DNA from: Polaromonas sp.
GTDB taxonomy: Bacteria; Pseudomonadota; Gammaproteobacteria; Burkholderiales; Burkholderiaceae
Direction: 5' to 3'
Length of the DNA: 29,068 bases
Assembly: GCA_013823505.1 (NCBI GenBank)
Contig: PNMH01000048.1
Span: 1 to 29,068, forward strand
Positions 8,207 to 16,223 of the stretch are shown piece by piece. A program made the translations under genes and the position numbers. A model generated the notes under the pieces. That model had not been told where the DNA came from, did no database searches, and saw only the letters and a program-made list of their open reading frames with translations. Within the stretch, counting starts at the first letter, position 1. Each line of letters opens with the position of its first letter.

Positions 8207-9415
8207 ATGAGCAAACAGATTCAAGACGCCTACATCGTCGCCGCCACCCGCACCCCCATTGGCCGTTCGCACAAGGGCTCGTTCAAGCACCTGCGCCCGG
8301 ACGACCTGCTGGCCCTCGCCCTGCGCTCCGCGCTCAGCCAAGTGCCCTCGCTGGACCCGAAGGCGATTGAAGACATCATCTGCGGCTGCGCCATTCCCGA
8401 AGCGCAGCAGGGCCTGAACGTGGCGCGCATCGGCGCCATCCTGGCCGGCCTGCCGCACAGCGTGGGCGGCATCACCGTCAACCGTTTCTGTGCCTCGGGC
8501 CTGTCTGCCCTGCAGATGGCGGCCGACCGCATCCGTGTGGGCGAGGCCGACGTGATGATTGCCGCGGGCACCGAAAGCATGAGCATGGTGCCCATGATGG
8601 GCAACTCGCCCAGCCTCTCGCCCACCATCTTCACCAACACCGACGACGTCGAGAGCTACGGCATCGCCTACGGCATGGGCCTCACGGCCGAGAAGGTGGC
8701 GCAGCAGTGGAAGGTGTCGCGCGACGCGCAGGACGCGTTTGCCGTGCAGTCGCACCAGCGCGCCGTGCTCGCCATGAAGAACGGCGAATTCACCGACGAA
8801 ATCACGCCGGTGGAAGTCACCGAGCGCAGCGTGGACTTGGAGAGTGCTGAAGTCACCACCAGCACCCGCACCGTGAGCCTGGACGAAGGCGCGCGGCCCG
8901 ACACCTCGCTCGAAGGCCTGGCGAAGCTGCGCACGGTGTTCGCTGCGCGCGGTTCGGTCACCGCCGGCAACAGCTCGCAAACCAGCGACGGCGCGGGCGC
9001 GCTCATCCTGGTGAGCGAAGCCGCCCTGAAGCGCTACAACCTCACGCCGCTGGCGCGTTTCGTCAGCTACGCCTCGCGCGGCGTGCCGCCGCACATCATG
9101 GGCGTGGGCCCGATCGAAGCCATTCCGGCCGCGTTGAAATACGCCGGCCTGAAGCAGGACGACATCGACTGGTTCGAGCTCAACGAGGCCTTTGCCGCGC
9201 AGTCGCTCGCGGTCATGAACACGCTGGGCCTGGACCCGAGCAAGGTCAACCCCATGGGCGGCGCCATTGCGCTGGGCCACCCGCTGGGCGCCACCGGCGC
9301 CATCCGTGCGGCCACCGTGGTGCACGCGCTCAAGCGGCACAACAAGCGCTACGGCATGGTCACGATGTGCGTGGGCATGGGCCAGGGGGCTGCCGGCATC
9401 ATCGAGCGGGTGTAA
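8207..9415 (+). CDS. Acetyl-CoA C-acyltransferase (3-ketoacyl-CoA thiolase)
   Basis: 402 residues, nine bases after the bifunctional enzyme, with an AAGGA ribosome site that overlaps the previous stop codon. The nucleophile Cys95 sits in NRFCASGLSALQ. NEAFAAQ is present, His358 is in GHPLGATGA, and the second active-site Cys388 is in MCVGMGQGAAG. All catalytic residues of a degradative thiolase are therefore there. It cleaves 3-ketoacyl-CoA to acetyl-CoA and a shortened acyl-CoA, completing the cycle with the two enzymes before it. Length is normal for the FadA/FadI family. A biosynthetic acetoacetyl-CoA thiolase is less likely given the operon. Confidence 0.94.
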   Translation: MSKQIQDAYIVAATRTPIGRSHKGSFKHLRPDDLLALALRSALSQVPSLDPKAIEDIICGCAIPEAQQGLNVARIGAILAGLPHSVGGITVNRFCASGLSALQMAADRIRVGEADVMIAAGTESMSMVPMMGNSPSLSPTIFTNTDDVESYGIAYGMGLTAEKVAQQWKVSRDAQDAFAVQSHQRAVLAMKNGEFTDEITPVEVTERSVDLESAEVTTSTRTVSLDEGARPDTSLEGLAKLRTVFAARGSVTAGNSSQTSDGAGALILVSEAALKRYNLTPLARFVSYASRGVPPHIMGVGPIEAIPAALKYAGLKQDDIDWFELNEAFAAQSLAVMNTLGLDPSKVNPMGGAIALGHPLGATGAIRAATVVHALKRHNKRYGMVTMCVGMGQGAAGIIERV

Positions 9416-9439
9416 ACACGCTTCCCCCGCGCCGCTTCG

Positions 9440-9495
9440 CGTCACCCCCAGGGGCGGCGCTGGCGGCCCGGCACAGCCGGTTCCGCGGCGCCACT
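9440..9495. repeat. Dyad-rich intergenic element, likely dispersed repeat
   Basis: The spacer between thiolase and thioesterase contains CCCC-CA-GGGG, then nested stems: an outer GGCGC (9456-9460) with GCGCC (9488-9492), and an inner CCGGC-ACA-GCCGG (9468-9480). The layout resembles short GC-rich repeats that I recall between genes in Comamonadaceae. It is the only copy I see here, so the repeat status is from memory. It could fold in the mRNA and reduce read-through into the thioesterase. Confidence 0.5.
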
Positions 9496-9513
9496 GGAAG
9501 GAGACACTTCGCC

Positions 9514-10320
9514 ATGACGCTCCATGTGTTTGATCAAGCCCTCGCCCTGCAGCCGCTGGGCGAGGGTCGCTTCGCAGGCGCTCCCTCGCCGGCCTACGCC
9601 AACATGGTCGGCCCGTTCGGCGGCGTCACGGCGGCCACCGCGCTGGGCGCGGTGCTGCGGCACTCGGCGCTGCTGGGTGAGCCGGTGGCGCTCACGGTGA
9701 ACTACGCGGCGGCGCTGGCTGACGGGCCGTTCGAGGTGGTGGCGCGCCCGGCGCGCACCAACCGCTCCACCCAGCACTGGGTGGTGGAGATCGTGCAGGC
9801 GGGTGAGACCGTGCTGACCGCCACGGCGGTGACGGCCGCGCGGCGCCAGACCTGGAGCGTGGACGAACTGGCCGCGCCCGACATGCCCACACCCGACGAG
9901 GTGGGCAAGCCGAACATGGCCGCCTTGGTGGAGTGGGTGAAGCGCTACGACATCCGCATCACCGAGGGCGCCATTCCCACCGCGTGGGACGGCGGCGGTG
10001 ACGCCAGCCGCACCACGCTGTGGATGCGCGACGAGCCCGCCCGGCCGCTCGATTTCTGCAGCCTCGCCGCCATGGCCGACGTGTTCTACCCACGCGTGTG
10101 GCTGCGCCGCGCCACGCGCGTGCCGGCCGGCACGGTATCGATGACGGTGTACTTCCATGCCGGTGGCGCACAGCTCGCCGCTGTCGGCACAGGCTGGTTG
10201 AAAGGGCAGGCGAGCGCGCAGGCGTTTCGCAACGGCTTCTTCGACCAGACCGCGCAGGTCTGGAGCGAAGCGGGGCAGTTGCTGGCCACCACCCACCAGG
10301 TCGTTTACTTCAAGGAGTAA
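9514..10320 (+). CDS. Acyl-CoA thioesterase-like protein (TesB-type hot-dog fold)
   Basis: 268 residues from the ATG at 9514, preceded by GAAGGAGA. The N-terminal half (AYANMVGPFGGVTAATALGA, then LTVNYAAALADGPFEV and a run of beta-strand-like segments) and the C-terminal half (LDFCSLAAMADVFYPRVW, then VSMTVYFHA and TTHQVVYFKE) look like the two hot-dog repeats of the TesB/4HBT_3 thioesterase family. This would hydrolyse acyl-CoA to free acid and CoA. As the last gene of the beta-oxidation operon it could release CoA from intermediates that stall. Substrate is unknown. The gene is 98 bases from the thiolase across a repeat-like spacer, so expression may be lower. Confidence 0.82.
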   Translation: MTLHVFDQALALQPLGEGRFAGAPSPAYANMVGPFGGVTAATALGAVLRHSALLGEPVALTVNYAAALADGPFEVVARPARTNRSTQHWVVEIVQAGETVLTATAVTAARRQTWSVDELAAPDMPTPDEVGKPNMAALVEWVKRYDIRITEGAIPTAWDGGGDASRTTLWMRDEPARPLDFCSLAAMADVFYPRVWLRRATRVPAGTVSMTVYFHAGGAQLAAVGTGWLKGQASAQAFRNGFFDQTAQVWSEAGQLLATTHQVVYFKE

Positions 10321-10327
10321 GGCAACC

Positions 10328-12583
10328 TCAGGGCCGGCCCAAGAACAGGTAGAGCCCGGTGTAGCCGCGCGGCGCACTCACGATGCTCAGGTAGAGCGGA
10401 CCGATGCCGGTGTCCGCGCCCACAAAAAGGCTGCCCGCGCCACGCAATTGCCGCAGCGTGATGTCGCTGCGTTCGGTCCACGCGTTGCCGGCTTCCAGCG
10501 AGCCGCCCACAAACAAGGCGCGCGCCACCCCCACCGAAGAGGCCAGGCGCTGGTAGTAGGTGAGCCGGCCGAACAGCAGGTAGTTGCCCGCCACCTGCGC
10601 GGTGCGGTAGCCCGAGAGGTTCTGGAAGCCACCGAGCGAATACTCGTCGATGGCGGCCAGCGGGATCTGGTTGGTGTAGGCCAGGCGACCGCCGACGTTG
10701 AAGGTGTGTGCGCCCCAGCTCTTCACCGCGGTGAACGAGCTTTCCAGTCGGGTGAATTCGCTGCTCTCGCTGCCATCCACCTGACGCCGCCCCCAGGAGA
10801 TTTCGGCCTGACCGCGGTAACCGCGCGAGGGGAAGTTGGCGAAGTCCAGCTGGTCGGCCATCACGGTCGCGCGCAGGCCGCGCTCGGTCCAGCGCACGGT
10901 GCTCACCCCGGCGGGAATCGCCGCCGACAGCAGCTCCGGCGTGGCGCGGCGCGCGCTGGCCACCACGCCCAGTCGCGCCTCCCCGACGGTTCCCCGCAGA
11001 CCGATCGGCCAGCCGACGTCGGCACCCACCTTCAAGCCTTGCCGTTGCACCAGTGCGAGTGCATCCCCCTGGTCGCTGAACAGCTCGACCTTGTTGATCT
11101 TGCCGTCCACATACGCCGCCACGAAGCGCTCGCTGTTCATGCCCAGCGGCTGGTAAATCTCTGAAAACAGCCCCACCGTCTCACCCAGCTGCACGCGGTT
11201 GCGCCACTCGGCCCCGCTCTCGTTGAGCCAGTGGCGGTTGTGGCTGATGCGCAGGTTGAACGCGCCTTCGCCCTGGAAGTCGGTGCGCAGGTCCAGGCCC
11301 ACGCGCAGGTAGTTCGGGCCCCAGTTGTTCTCGCGCAGGTTGATCGTGAGGTCTTCCGTGCCGTTGTCTTCGCGCCGGGTCAAGGTGTAGTCGATGCGCT
11401 CGTAGTCACCCGCGGCCGAGAGCTTCTGCAGATCGGCTTCGATCTTGGGCACGTCCACCCGCTGGCCAGGCTCGGCCGTCAGCGCCCGGCCCAGCAGTGC
11501 CGCGCGTTCTTCGCTCACGCCTTCGAAACGGATGGCACCGATGCGGCCCACCCGGTCGGCGTTGGCCACGGCCTGCGCGCTGCGCGATTTCACCCAGCCC
11601 GTGTAGCGGGCCTCGTCCACCGCAAACAGCGCCAATGCCTCGCGCACGGTGCCGGCGTATGCGTTGCCGATCTTGACCAGTTCTTCGGCCTTGTCGAAGT
11701 CGCTCGACGTGAGCTTGCCCAGCGGCGGCGCGAGCAACAGGTCTTTGGGCGTGAGCGTGGCAATGCTCGCCTGCACGTTCTGCTCGGTCAGGATGTTGAC
11801 CATCTGCGTCGTCACCCCCAGCACCGTGCCCAGCGTGTCGCGCCCGGCCAGCGGCGTGCCGATGTTCACCGCGATGATCACCTCGGCCCCCATGGCGCGC
11901 GCCACGTCCACCGGCAGGTTGTTCACCAGCCCGCCGTCGCCCAGGATGCGGTCGTTGATGGCCAGCGGCGAGAACACGCCCGGCACCGACATGCTCGCGC
12001 GCAGGGCCGCTGCCAGGTCGCCCCGGTCCATCACCACCGCGCGGCCGGTCTCCATGTCGGTGGCCACCGCGCGAAACGGCGTGGGCAGCTGGTCGAACGA
12101 TTCAAGGTGCCGCGTGGACAAGGTGTAGCGGCGCAGCAGCACCTCCAGCGAGCGGCTGGAGACCGCGCCCGTGGGCAGGCGGAACTCGCCGTTGCGAAAC
12201 CCGAGCTGCAACACCGGCGAGAGCTCGAAGTCTTCTTCCTTGCGGCGCTGCGAGAGCAGCTGGCGCGGCTCACTCCGGTTGAAAAGGCCGCCCCAGTCCA
12301 CCGCCAGGATCTCGCGCTCCAGGTCGTCGGCCTTCATGCCGCTGGCATACAAGCCGCCGATGATGGCGCCCATCGAGGTGCCCACGATCATGTCCACCGG
12401 CACCTGCGCGGCTTCCAGCGCCTTGAGCACCCCCACATGCGCAAAGCCGCGCGCGCCGCCGCCCGAGAGCACCAGGGCCACGCGTGGGCGTTCGCTGGCC
12501 ACCGTGCCCTGGGCCGCCGAGGGCAGCGGCCCGAACAAGGTCGCCACGGCGGCGAAGACGAGGGGAATGAAACGGGAACGCAT
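10328..12583 (-). CDS. Patatin-like phospholipase with POTRA and outer-membrane barrel (type Vd, PlpD-like)
   Basis: 751 residues from an ATG at 12583; I reject an in-frame extension upstream because the signal peptide starts here (MRSRFIPLVFAAVATLF, cleavage near SAAQG). The patatin domain carries the oxyanion loop GGGARG (41-46), nucleophile Ser70 in GTSMG, and the dyad Asp216 in DGG, so it should be an active lipase. After about residue 340 come a POTRA-like segment and, from about 430, repeated beta-strand-like stretches of a 16-strand Omp85-type barrel. This order and length match the type Vd autotransporter PlpD of Pseudomonas aeruginosa (about 730 residues). The lipase would be exposed or released at the surface. 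It is convergent with the thioesterase, with 7 bases between the stops. Confidence 0.92.
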   Translation of the reverse strand: MRSRFIPLVFAAVATLFGPLPSAAQGTVASERPRVALVLSGGGARGFAHVGVLKALEAAQVPVDMIVGTSMGAIIGGLYASGMKADDLEREILAVDWGGLFNRSEPRQLLSQRRKEEDFELSPVLQLGFRNGEFRLPTGAVSSRSLEVLLRRYTLSTRHLESFDQLPTPFRAVATDMETGRAVVMDRGDLAAALRASMSVPGVFSPLAINDRILGDGGLVNNLPVDVARAMGAEVIIAVNIGTPLAGRDTLGTVLGVTTQMVNILTEQNVQASIATLTPKDLLLAPPLGKLTSSDFDKAEELVKIGNAYAGTVREALALFAVDEARYTGWVKSRSAQAVANADRVGRIGAIRFEGVSEERAALLGRALTAEPGQRVDVPKIEADLQKLSAAGDYERIDYTLTRREDNGTEDLTINLRENNWGPNYLRVGLDLRTDFQGEGAFNLRISHNRHWLNESGAEWRNRVQLGETVGLFSEIYQPLGMNSERFVAAYVDGKINKVELFSDQGDALALVQRQGLKVGADVGWPIGLRGTVGEARLGVVASARRATPELLSAAIPAGVSTVRWTERGLRATVMADQLDFANFPSRGYRGQAEISWGRRQVDGSESSEFTRLESSFTAVKSWGAHTFNVGGRLAYTNQIPLAAIDEYSLGGFQNLSGYRTAQVAGNYLLFGRLTYYQRLASSVGVARALFVGGSLEAGNAWTERSDITLRQLRGAGSLFVGADTGIGPLYLSIVSAPRGYTGLYLFLGRP

Positions 12584-12640
12584 GCAACACCTGTGAACGG
12601 AGGCGGCGCCCAGGCGCCGGGATGCGGCCAAGTGTAGGCG

Positions 12641-12663
12641 GGCACCCGTTGAAAACCGGTGCC
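12641..12663. promoter_or_regulatory. Inverted repeat in a divergent promoter region
   Basis: The 10-base arms GGCACCCGTT and AACCGGTGCC are separated by GAA and match at 9 of 10 positions. The site lies between the divergently transcribed patatin gene (start 12583) and the enoyl-CoA hydratase gene (start 12769). A terminator has no role there, so an operator is the better guess, though no regulator is identified. Confidence 0.4.
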
Positions 12664-12768
12664 GATACACGCTGTCACGCAGCCGTCAGGGCTGGTGAGC
12701 GCGACCCAGAAAAGCACGCCCGTTCGTGGTAATTTGCGGCTTCCCTTTTGCCCACCGAGAGACACCCC

Positions 12769-13533
12769 ATGAGCGACATCCTCGTCCACACCGAAGCCGG
12801 CGTCTGCACCCTCACGTTCAACCGCCCCGACAAGAAAAACTCCATCACCGCCGCCATGTACGGCGCCATGGCCGACGCGCTGCAGGTCGCGCAGGACGAC
12901 GCGCTGGTGCGCTGTGTCGTGTTCCAGGGCAACGAGGCCATCTTCTCCGCTGGCAACGACATCGCCGACTTCCTGAACAACCCGCCCGCCACCACCGACT
13001 CGCCGGTGTTCCGTTTCCTGCGCGGCATCGCGCAGTTCCCCAAGCCGTTGATCGCCGCGGTGTGCGGCCCGGCCGTGGGCGTGGGCACCACCATGCTGTT
13101 CCATTGCGACCTGGTCTATGCCGGTGACAACGCGGCTTTCTCCATGCCTTTTGTGAACCTCGGTCTGTGCCCCGAAGCCGCCAGCAGCCTGCTGGTGCCG
13201 CAGATGCTGGGCTACCACCGCGCCGCCGAAGCCTTGTTGCTGGGTGAACCCTTCATGGCCGAAGCCGCACTGGAAGTGGGCCTCGTCAACCGCGTGCTGC
13301 CCCCGCTGGAAGTGGCTGGCTACGCCCAGACCGTGGCCCGCAAGATGGCCGCCAAACCCATCACCTCGCTCATCGAGACCAAGCGCCTGATGAAGCAGGG
13401 TCAGCTCAAACAGGTGATGGCGGTGATGGCCGAAGAAGGCGTGAGCTTCGGCCGCATGCTGGGCGAGCCCGCGGCCAAGGAGGCCTTTGGCGCGTTCATG
13501 GAACGCCGCAAGCCGGATTTTTCGAAGGTGTGA
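12769..13533 (+). CDS. Enoyl-CoA hydratase/isomerase family protein
   Basis: 254 residues starting MSDILVHTEAGVCTLTFNRP. The ATG is preceded by GAGAG. It has the crotonase fold: FNRPDKKNS, the oxyanion segment FSAGNDIADF (about 65-74), and CGPAVGVGTTMLFHCDLVYA with the second oxyanion peptide. At the first catalytic position the usual Glu of GG..E is not present: the segment reads GVGTTMLFHCD. A Glu is kept only near NLGLCPEAASS. This pattern is more like delta3-delta2-enoyl-CoA isomerases (PaaG/ECI-like) than true hydratases, so I would not call it hydratase with certainty. It is followed 10 bases later by the TPR-methyltransferase gene. Confidence 0.85.
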   Translation: MSDILVHTEAGVCTLTFNRPDKKNSITAAMYGAMADALQVAQDDALVRCVVFQGNEAIFSAGNDIADFLNNPPATTDSPVFRFLRGIAQFPKPLIAAVCGPAVGVGTTMLFHCDLVYAGDNAAFSMPFVNLGLCPEAASSLLVPQMLGYHRAAEALLLGEPFMAEAALEVGLVNRVLPPLEVAGYAQTVARKMAAKPITSLIETKRLMKQGQLKQVMAVMAEEGVSFGRMLGEPAAKEAFGAFMERRKPDFSKV

Positions 13534-13543
13534 TGGGCGCGCC

Positions 13544-14749
13544 ATGACCGACCCCACCGAACAAGCCAAGGCCCTTTTCTTCGAGGGCAACGCGCTCTTT
13601 GAAGCGGGCCGGCTCGAAGACGCCGCGGCGCAATACCAGGCCGCCCTGGCCCTGGTGCCGGGGCGCCCCTCCATCCTCGCCAACCTCGGCGTGACCCAGT
13701 GCCGTCTGCGGCGTTGGCTGGATGCCGTGGCCACGCTCAACCAAGTCACCGAGGCCGATCCCACGCAACGCGACGCCTGGGTGGCGCTCGGTCTTTCGCA
13801 CGAGGCGCTGTCGCACTGGAGCGAGGCAGCGGTGGCCCTGCAACACGGCATTCGGCTCGGCGCGAACACCGGGCAGTTGTGGCTGTCGCTGGCCATGTGC
13901 CGCATGCGCCTGCAGCAGCCCGACGAGGCCTTGCAGGCGCTGGACCAGGCGATCGCCATCGAGCCCACCCTGGCCGAAGCCTGGAGCCAGCGCGGCAGCC
14001 TGATGCGCGACACCGGGCGCTTTGCTGAAGCAGCGCGCTCTTACGAACAGGCGCTGGCGAACGGCGGCGACGAAACGCTCAACCGCTTCTATTTGTCGTC
14101 GGTACAGGGTGGCGCGGCGCCGGCCCACCCGCCCGCCCTTTACGTGGAAGCCCTGTTCGACGAATACGCCGACGACTTTCAGTCCCACCTGGTCGAGCAG
14201 CTGAACTACCAGGCGCACAACACCCTGCTGGCCCCGCTGCGCGCGGGTGGCCAGCGCTTCGAGCGCGTGCTCGATCTGGGTTGCGGCACCGGCCTGTGTG
14301 GCCGCCTCATCCAGGCGCAGGCCGGCGCGGTGGATGGGGTGGACCTGTCGTCCGCCATGGCGGCGCAGACCCGAGCCAGTGGCGCGTACCGGCGCGTGGT
14401 GCATGGCGATCTGCTGGCGTTTTTGCGCGAAAGCACCGAGCCGGTGGATCTCGTGATGGCGGCCGACGTGTTCATCTACGTGGGCGCGCTTGACGCGGTG
14501 TTCGAAGCAGTGCGCGAACGCCTGCAGCCCGGTGCGTGTTTTGCGTTTTCGGTGGAGCTGGCCACCGACGGCAGCGAACTCAAACTCCTGCCCAGCCTGC
14601 GCTACGCGCACTCACCCGCGTACATCGACCGCCTCGCCGCACTCAACGGCTTTCGCGTGCGCCAGAGCTGGCAGGCCCCGCTGCGCGAAGATCAGCAAAA
14701 GCCGGTGATGGGCCTGTACGTGCTGCTGGAGCCGGTGGCCAGCGCCTGA
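13544..14749 (+). CDS. TPR repeat protein fused to class I SAM-dependent methyltransferase
   Basis: 401 residues. About 1-190 consist of five or so 34-residue TPR helical hairpins (ALFFEGNALFEAGRLEDAAA, NLGVTQCRLRRWLDAV, GLSHEALSHWSEAAVAL and later AWSQRGSLMRDTGRFAEAAR). After a linker the class I methyltransferase core begins: motif I is VLDLGCGTGLCGRLI (from residue 242), followed by GVDLSSAM, an HGDLLAFL segment and VMAADVFIYVG, the usual SAM-binding and core strands. TPR arrays usually bind a partner protein, so the enzyme may methylate a protein substrate, but the substrate is unknown. The gene lies 10 bases after the crotonase gene and converges on the next gene. Confidence 0.85.
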   Translation: MTDPTEQAKALFFEGNALFEAGRLEDAAAQYQAALALVPGRPSILANLGVTQCRLRRWLDAVATLNQVTEADPTQRDAWVALGLSHEALSHWSEAAVALQHGIRLGANTGQLWLSLAMCRMRLQQPDEALQALDQAIAIEPTLAEAWSQRGSLMRDTGRFAEAARSYEQALANGGDETLNRFYLSSVQGGAAPAHPPALYVEALFDEYADDFQSHLVEQLNYQAHNTLLAPLRAGGQRFERVLDLGCGTGLCGRLIQAQAGAVDGVDLSSAMAAQTRASGAYRRVVHGDLLAFLRESTEPVDLVMAADVFIYVGALDAVFEAVRERLQPGACFAFSVELATDGSELKLLPSLRYAHSPAYIDRLAALNGFRVRQSWQAPLREDQQKPVMGLYVLLEPVASA

Positions 14750-14762
14750 CGGCAGCCGAGAC

Positions 14763-15797
14763 TCAAACCACCTTCGCCGGGCTGTACCTGAACGTCGCCC
14801 GGATGACGCCGTGGTCGCCGGTGCCCAGGGCCTTGTGGTCTTCGAAGTTCAGGTGGTCGTTGTTGATCACCAGGCCATCAAACATCCAGAGCCGCTTCTT
14901 GCTGTTGTCGTAGAACTCCTGGCTCACCAGGATGTGGTCGAGCGACTCGCGGATGTCCTGGTGCACGTGGGTGTAGTACACGTCGCGTGTGTCGCGGTAT
15001 TCCTGCAGGGTCTGTGCGGTGTAGAGCGAGGTGTCGCCGCCGCCTTTGCTCTCGCCCACCAGATACCGCGGCTGCTCGGTGAGGATGTTGGCGGTGTTGC
15101 TGTGCTGGCCGTCGTTGATGTCGCCGAGCACGATCACCGGGGTGTCGTTCTCCTTCATCTGTTCAGACAGCAGAAAGCGCAGTGCCGTGGCCTCGGCCGT
15201 GCGGCGGATGGTGGAGAGGGCCGAACCCAGGCCGGTGGCGTGTTTGCCGTAGAGCGCCTTGTCGGCCTTGAACCACTTTTCATTGAACACCTGGGTCGGC
15301 CCTTTGGACTTGAAGTGGCACACGTACACATGCACCTCGGGGCCCGGGTTGCGCGGCTGGATGGTGAAGTGCAGCACGGGCCGGGAGTAGCCCTGGATGT
15401 TCACGCTGATGCTGGGCGTTTGCGGATCGTCGCCAGTGGAGCGCAGCACGAAGCCGGGCGGGAACTTGGTGATCCACTCGGGCTGGCCCGTGAGCAAGCC
15501 CTTGCGCACGAGGGCCCCGCAGTCGATGCGTTTGCCGTTGGAGTTGGGTGGTGCGAGCAGGTCGTAGCTGTCGGCCACACCGGCCGAGGTGAGCGCGCGC
15601 TGCACCGACACCGGGTTCCACATCTCCTGCAAGCCGAACACATCGGCGTCGAGTGACTGGAGCTGGTGCGCGGTCCAGCCGATCTTGCGGTCGTACTCGG
15701 CCTGGGTCCAACCCGTCTGGTCGGTGTACATCGGCAGGCCTGGCTCGTTCAGGTTGTACAGGTTGAACGAGGCGATACTGAGCTGCTTGAGATTCAT
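14763..15797 (-). CDS. Endonuclease/exonuclease/phosphatase family protein
   Basis: 344 residues, from an ATG with a strong GAGGAGGT ribosome site. The EEP fold signatures are all there in order: IASFNLYNLNEP at the N-terminus (metal-binding Asn), VFGLQEMWN (catalytic Glu), YVCHFKSKGP, IVLGDINDGQ (Asp/Asn metal site), SLDHILVS (Asp-His) and GTGDHGVIRATF at the end. There is no signal peptide, so it is cytoplasmic. The family includes nucleases, phosphatases and sphingomyelinases, so the substrate cannot be told from motifs. It ends 13 bases from the opposite-strand TPR-methyltransferase. The start of the next minus-strand gene upstream (cupin) is separated from it by 87 bases. Confidence 0.88.
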   Translation of the reverse strand: MNLKQLSIASFNLYNLNEPGLPMYTDQTGWTQAEYDRKIGWTAHQLQSLDADVFGLQEMWNPVSVQRALTSAGVADSYDLLAPPNSNGKRIDCGALVRKGLLTGQPEWITKFPPGFVLRSTGDDPQTPSISVNIQGYSRPVLHFTIQPRNPGPEVHVYVCHFKSKGPTQVFNEKWFKADKALYGKHATGLGSALSTIRRTAEATALRFLLSEQMKENDTPVIVLGDINDGQHSNTANILTEQPRYLVGESKGGGDTSLYTAQTLQEYRDTRDVYYTHVHQDIRESLDHILVSQEFYDNSKKRLWMFDGLVINNDHLNFEDHKALGTGDHGVIRATFRYSPAKVV

Positions 15798-15855
15798 GGC
15801 GATACCTCCTCAGGATGGTGATCCCCACTGTGCACCGGCTGTGTGACAACGCCAC

Positions 15856-15869
15856 CCCCCGGATGGGGG
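15856..15869 (-). terminator. Weak hairpin downstream of the cupin gene
   Basis: Read on the minus strand it is CCCCC-ATCC-GGGGG, 15 bases after the cupin stop. No real U-run follows (GTGGCGTTG), so it is at most a weak terminator or pause site. Confidence 0.25.
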
Positions 15870-15884
15870 AAAGCGCCCGGCGGC

Positions 15885-16166
15885 TCAGGCGCTGCGCCGT
15901 GCCACCCAGTAGGCCGCGCCCTCGGCGCCGTAGCGCTCGGCGTGCGGCACGTGCGCGTCCAGCTCGAAGGTGTCGCCGGCGAGCAGGTGGCGCGTGTGCT
16001 CGCCCACCGTGAGCCACATCTCGCCGCGCGCCACCAGCGCGTTGGCGGCAAAGGGGTGGCTGTGGGTGTCGAGCACGGTGAGCGGTGCCCACTCGCGCTC
16101 CAGTACCTCGTCAAAGCCCTCGGTGAGGCGTTGCTGGCGGAAGGCTTCGAAGGTGGTGGTGTTCAT
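15885..16166 (-). CDS. Small cupin-domain protein
   Basis: 93 residues from the ATG at 16166 (MNTTTFEAFRQQ). A GTG 27 bases upstream is possible, but GGAG lies well placed for the ATG. The single cupin domain is seen as TVLDTHSHPFAANALVARGE, then GDTFELDAHVPHAERYG. These supply the His residues and the Gly turns of the two cupin motifs, so a metal-binding beta-barrel is likely. The product is short but near the usual length for single-domain cupins (about 90-115). Function is unknown; such proteins can be sugar- or effector-binding enzymes. It is not clearly in an operon, with 57 bases separating it from the preceding minus-strand gene. Confidence 0.75.
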   Translation of the reverse strand: MNTTTFEAFRQQRLTEGFDEVLEREWAPLTVLDTHSHPFAANALVARGEMWLTVGEHTRHLLAGDTFELDAHVPHAERYGAEGAAYWVARRSA

Positions 16167-16223
16167 CGGCCGGATTCTCCGCAACGCGAGCACGAGGTCA
16201 AGCCAATGGGCGACGCAGCGCCC

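Noticed and set aside
5774..9445. A 1223-codon open frame on the minus strand
   Set aside because: It is antisense to the clear dehydrogenase and thiolase genes. Its product is low in complexity (His-, Arg-, Gly- and Ala-rich) as expected from reading GC3-rich genes backwards.
11231..12637. A 468-codon open frame on the plus strand
   Set aside because: Antisense to the patatin gene, with biased composition and no motif.
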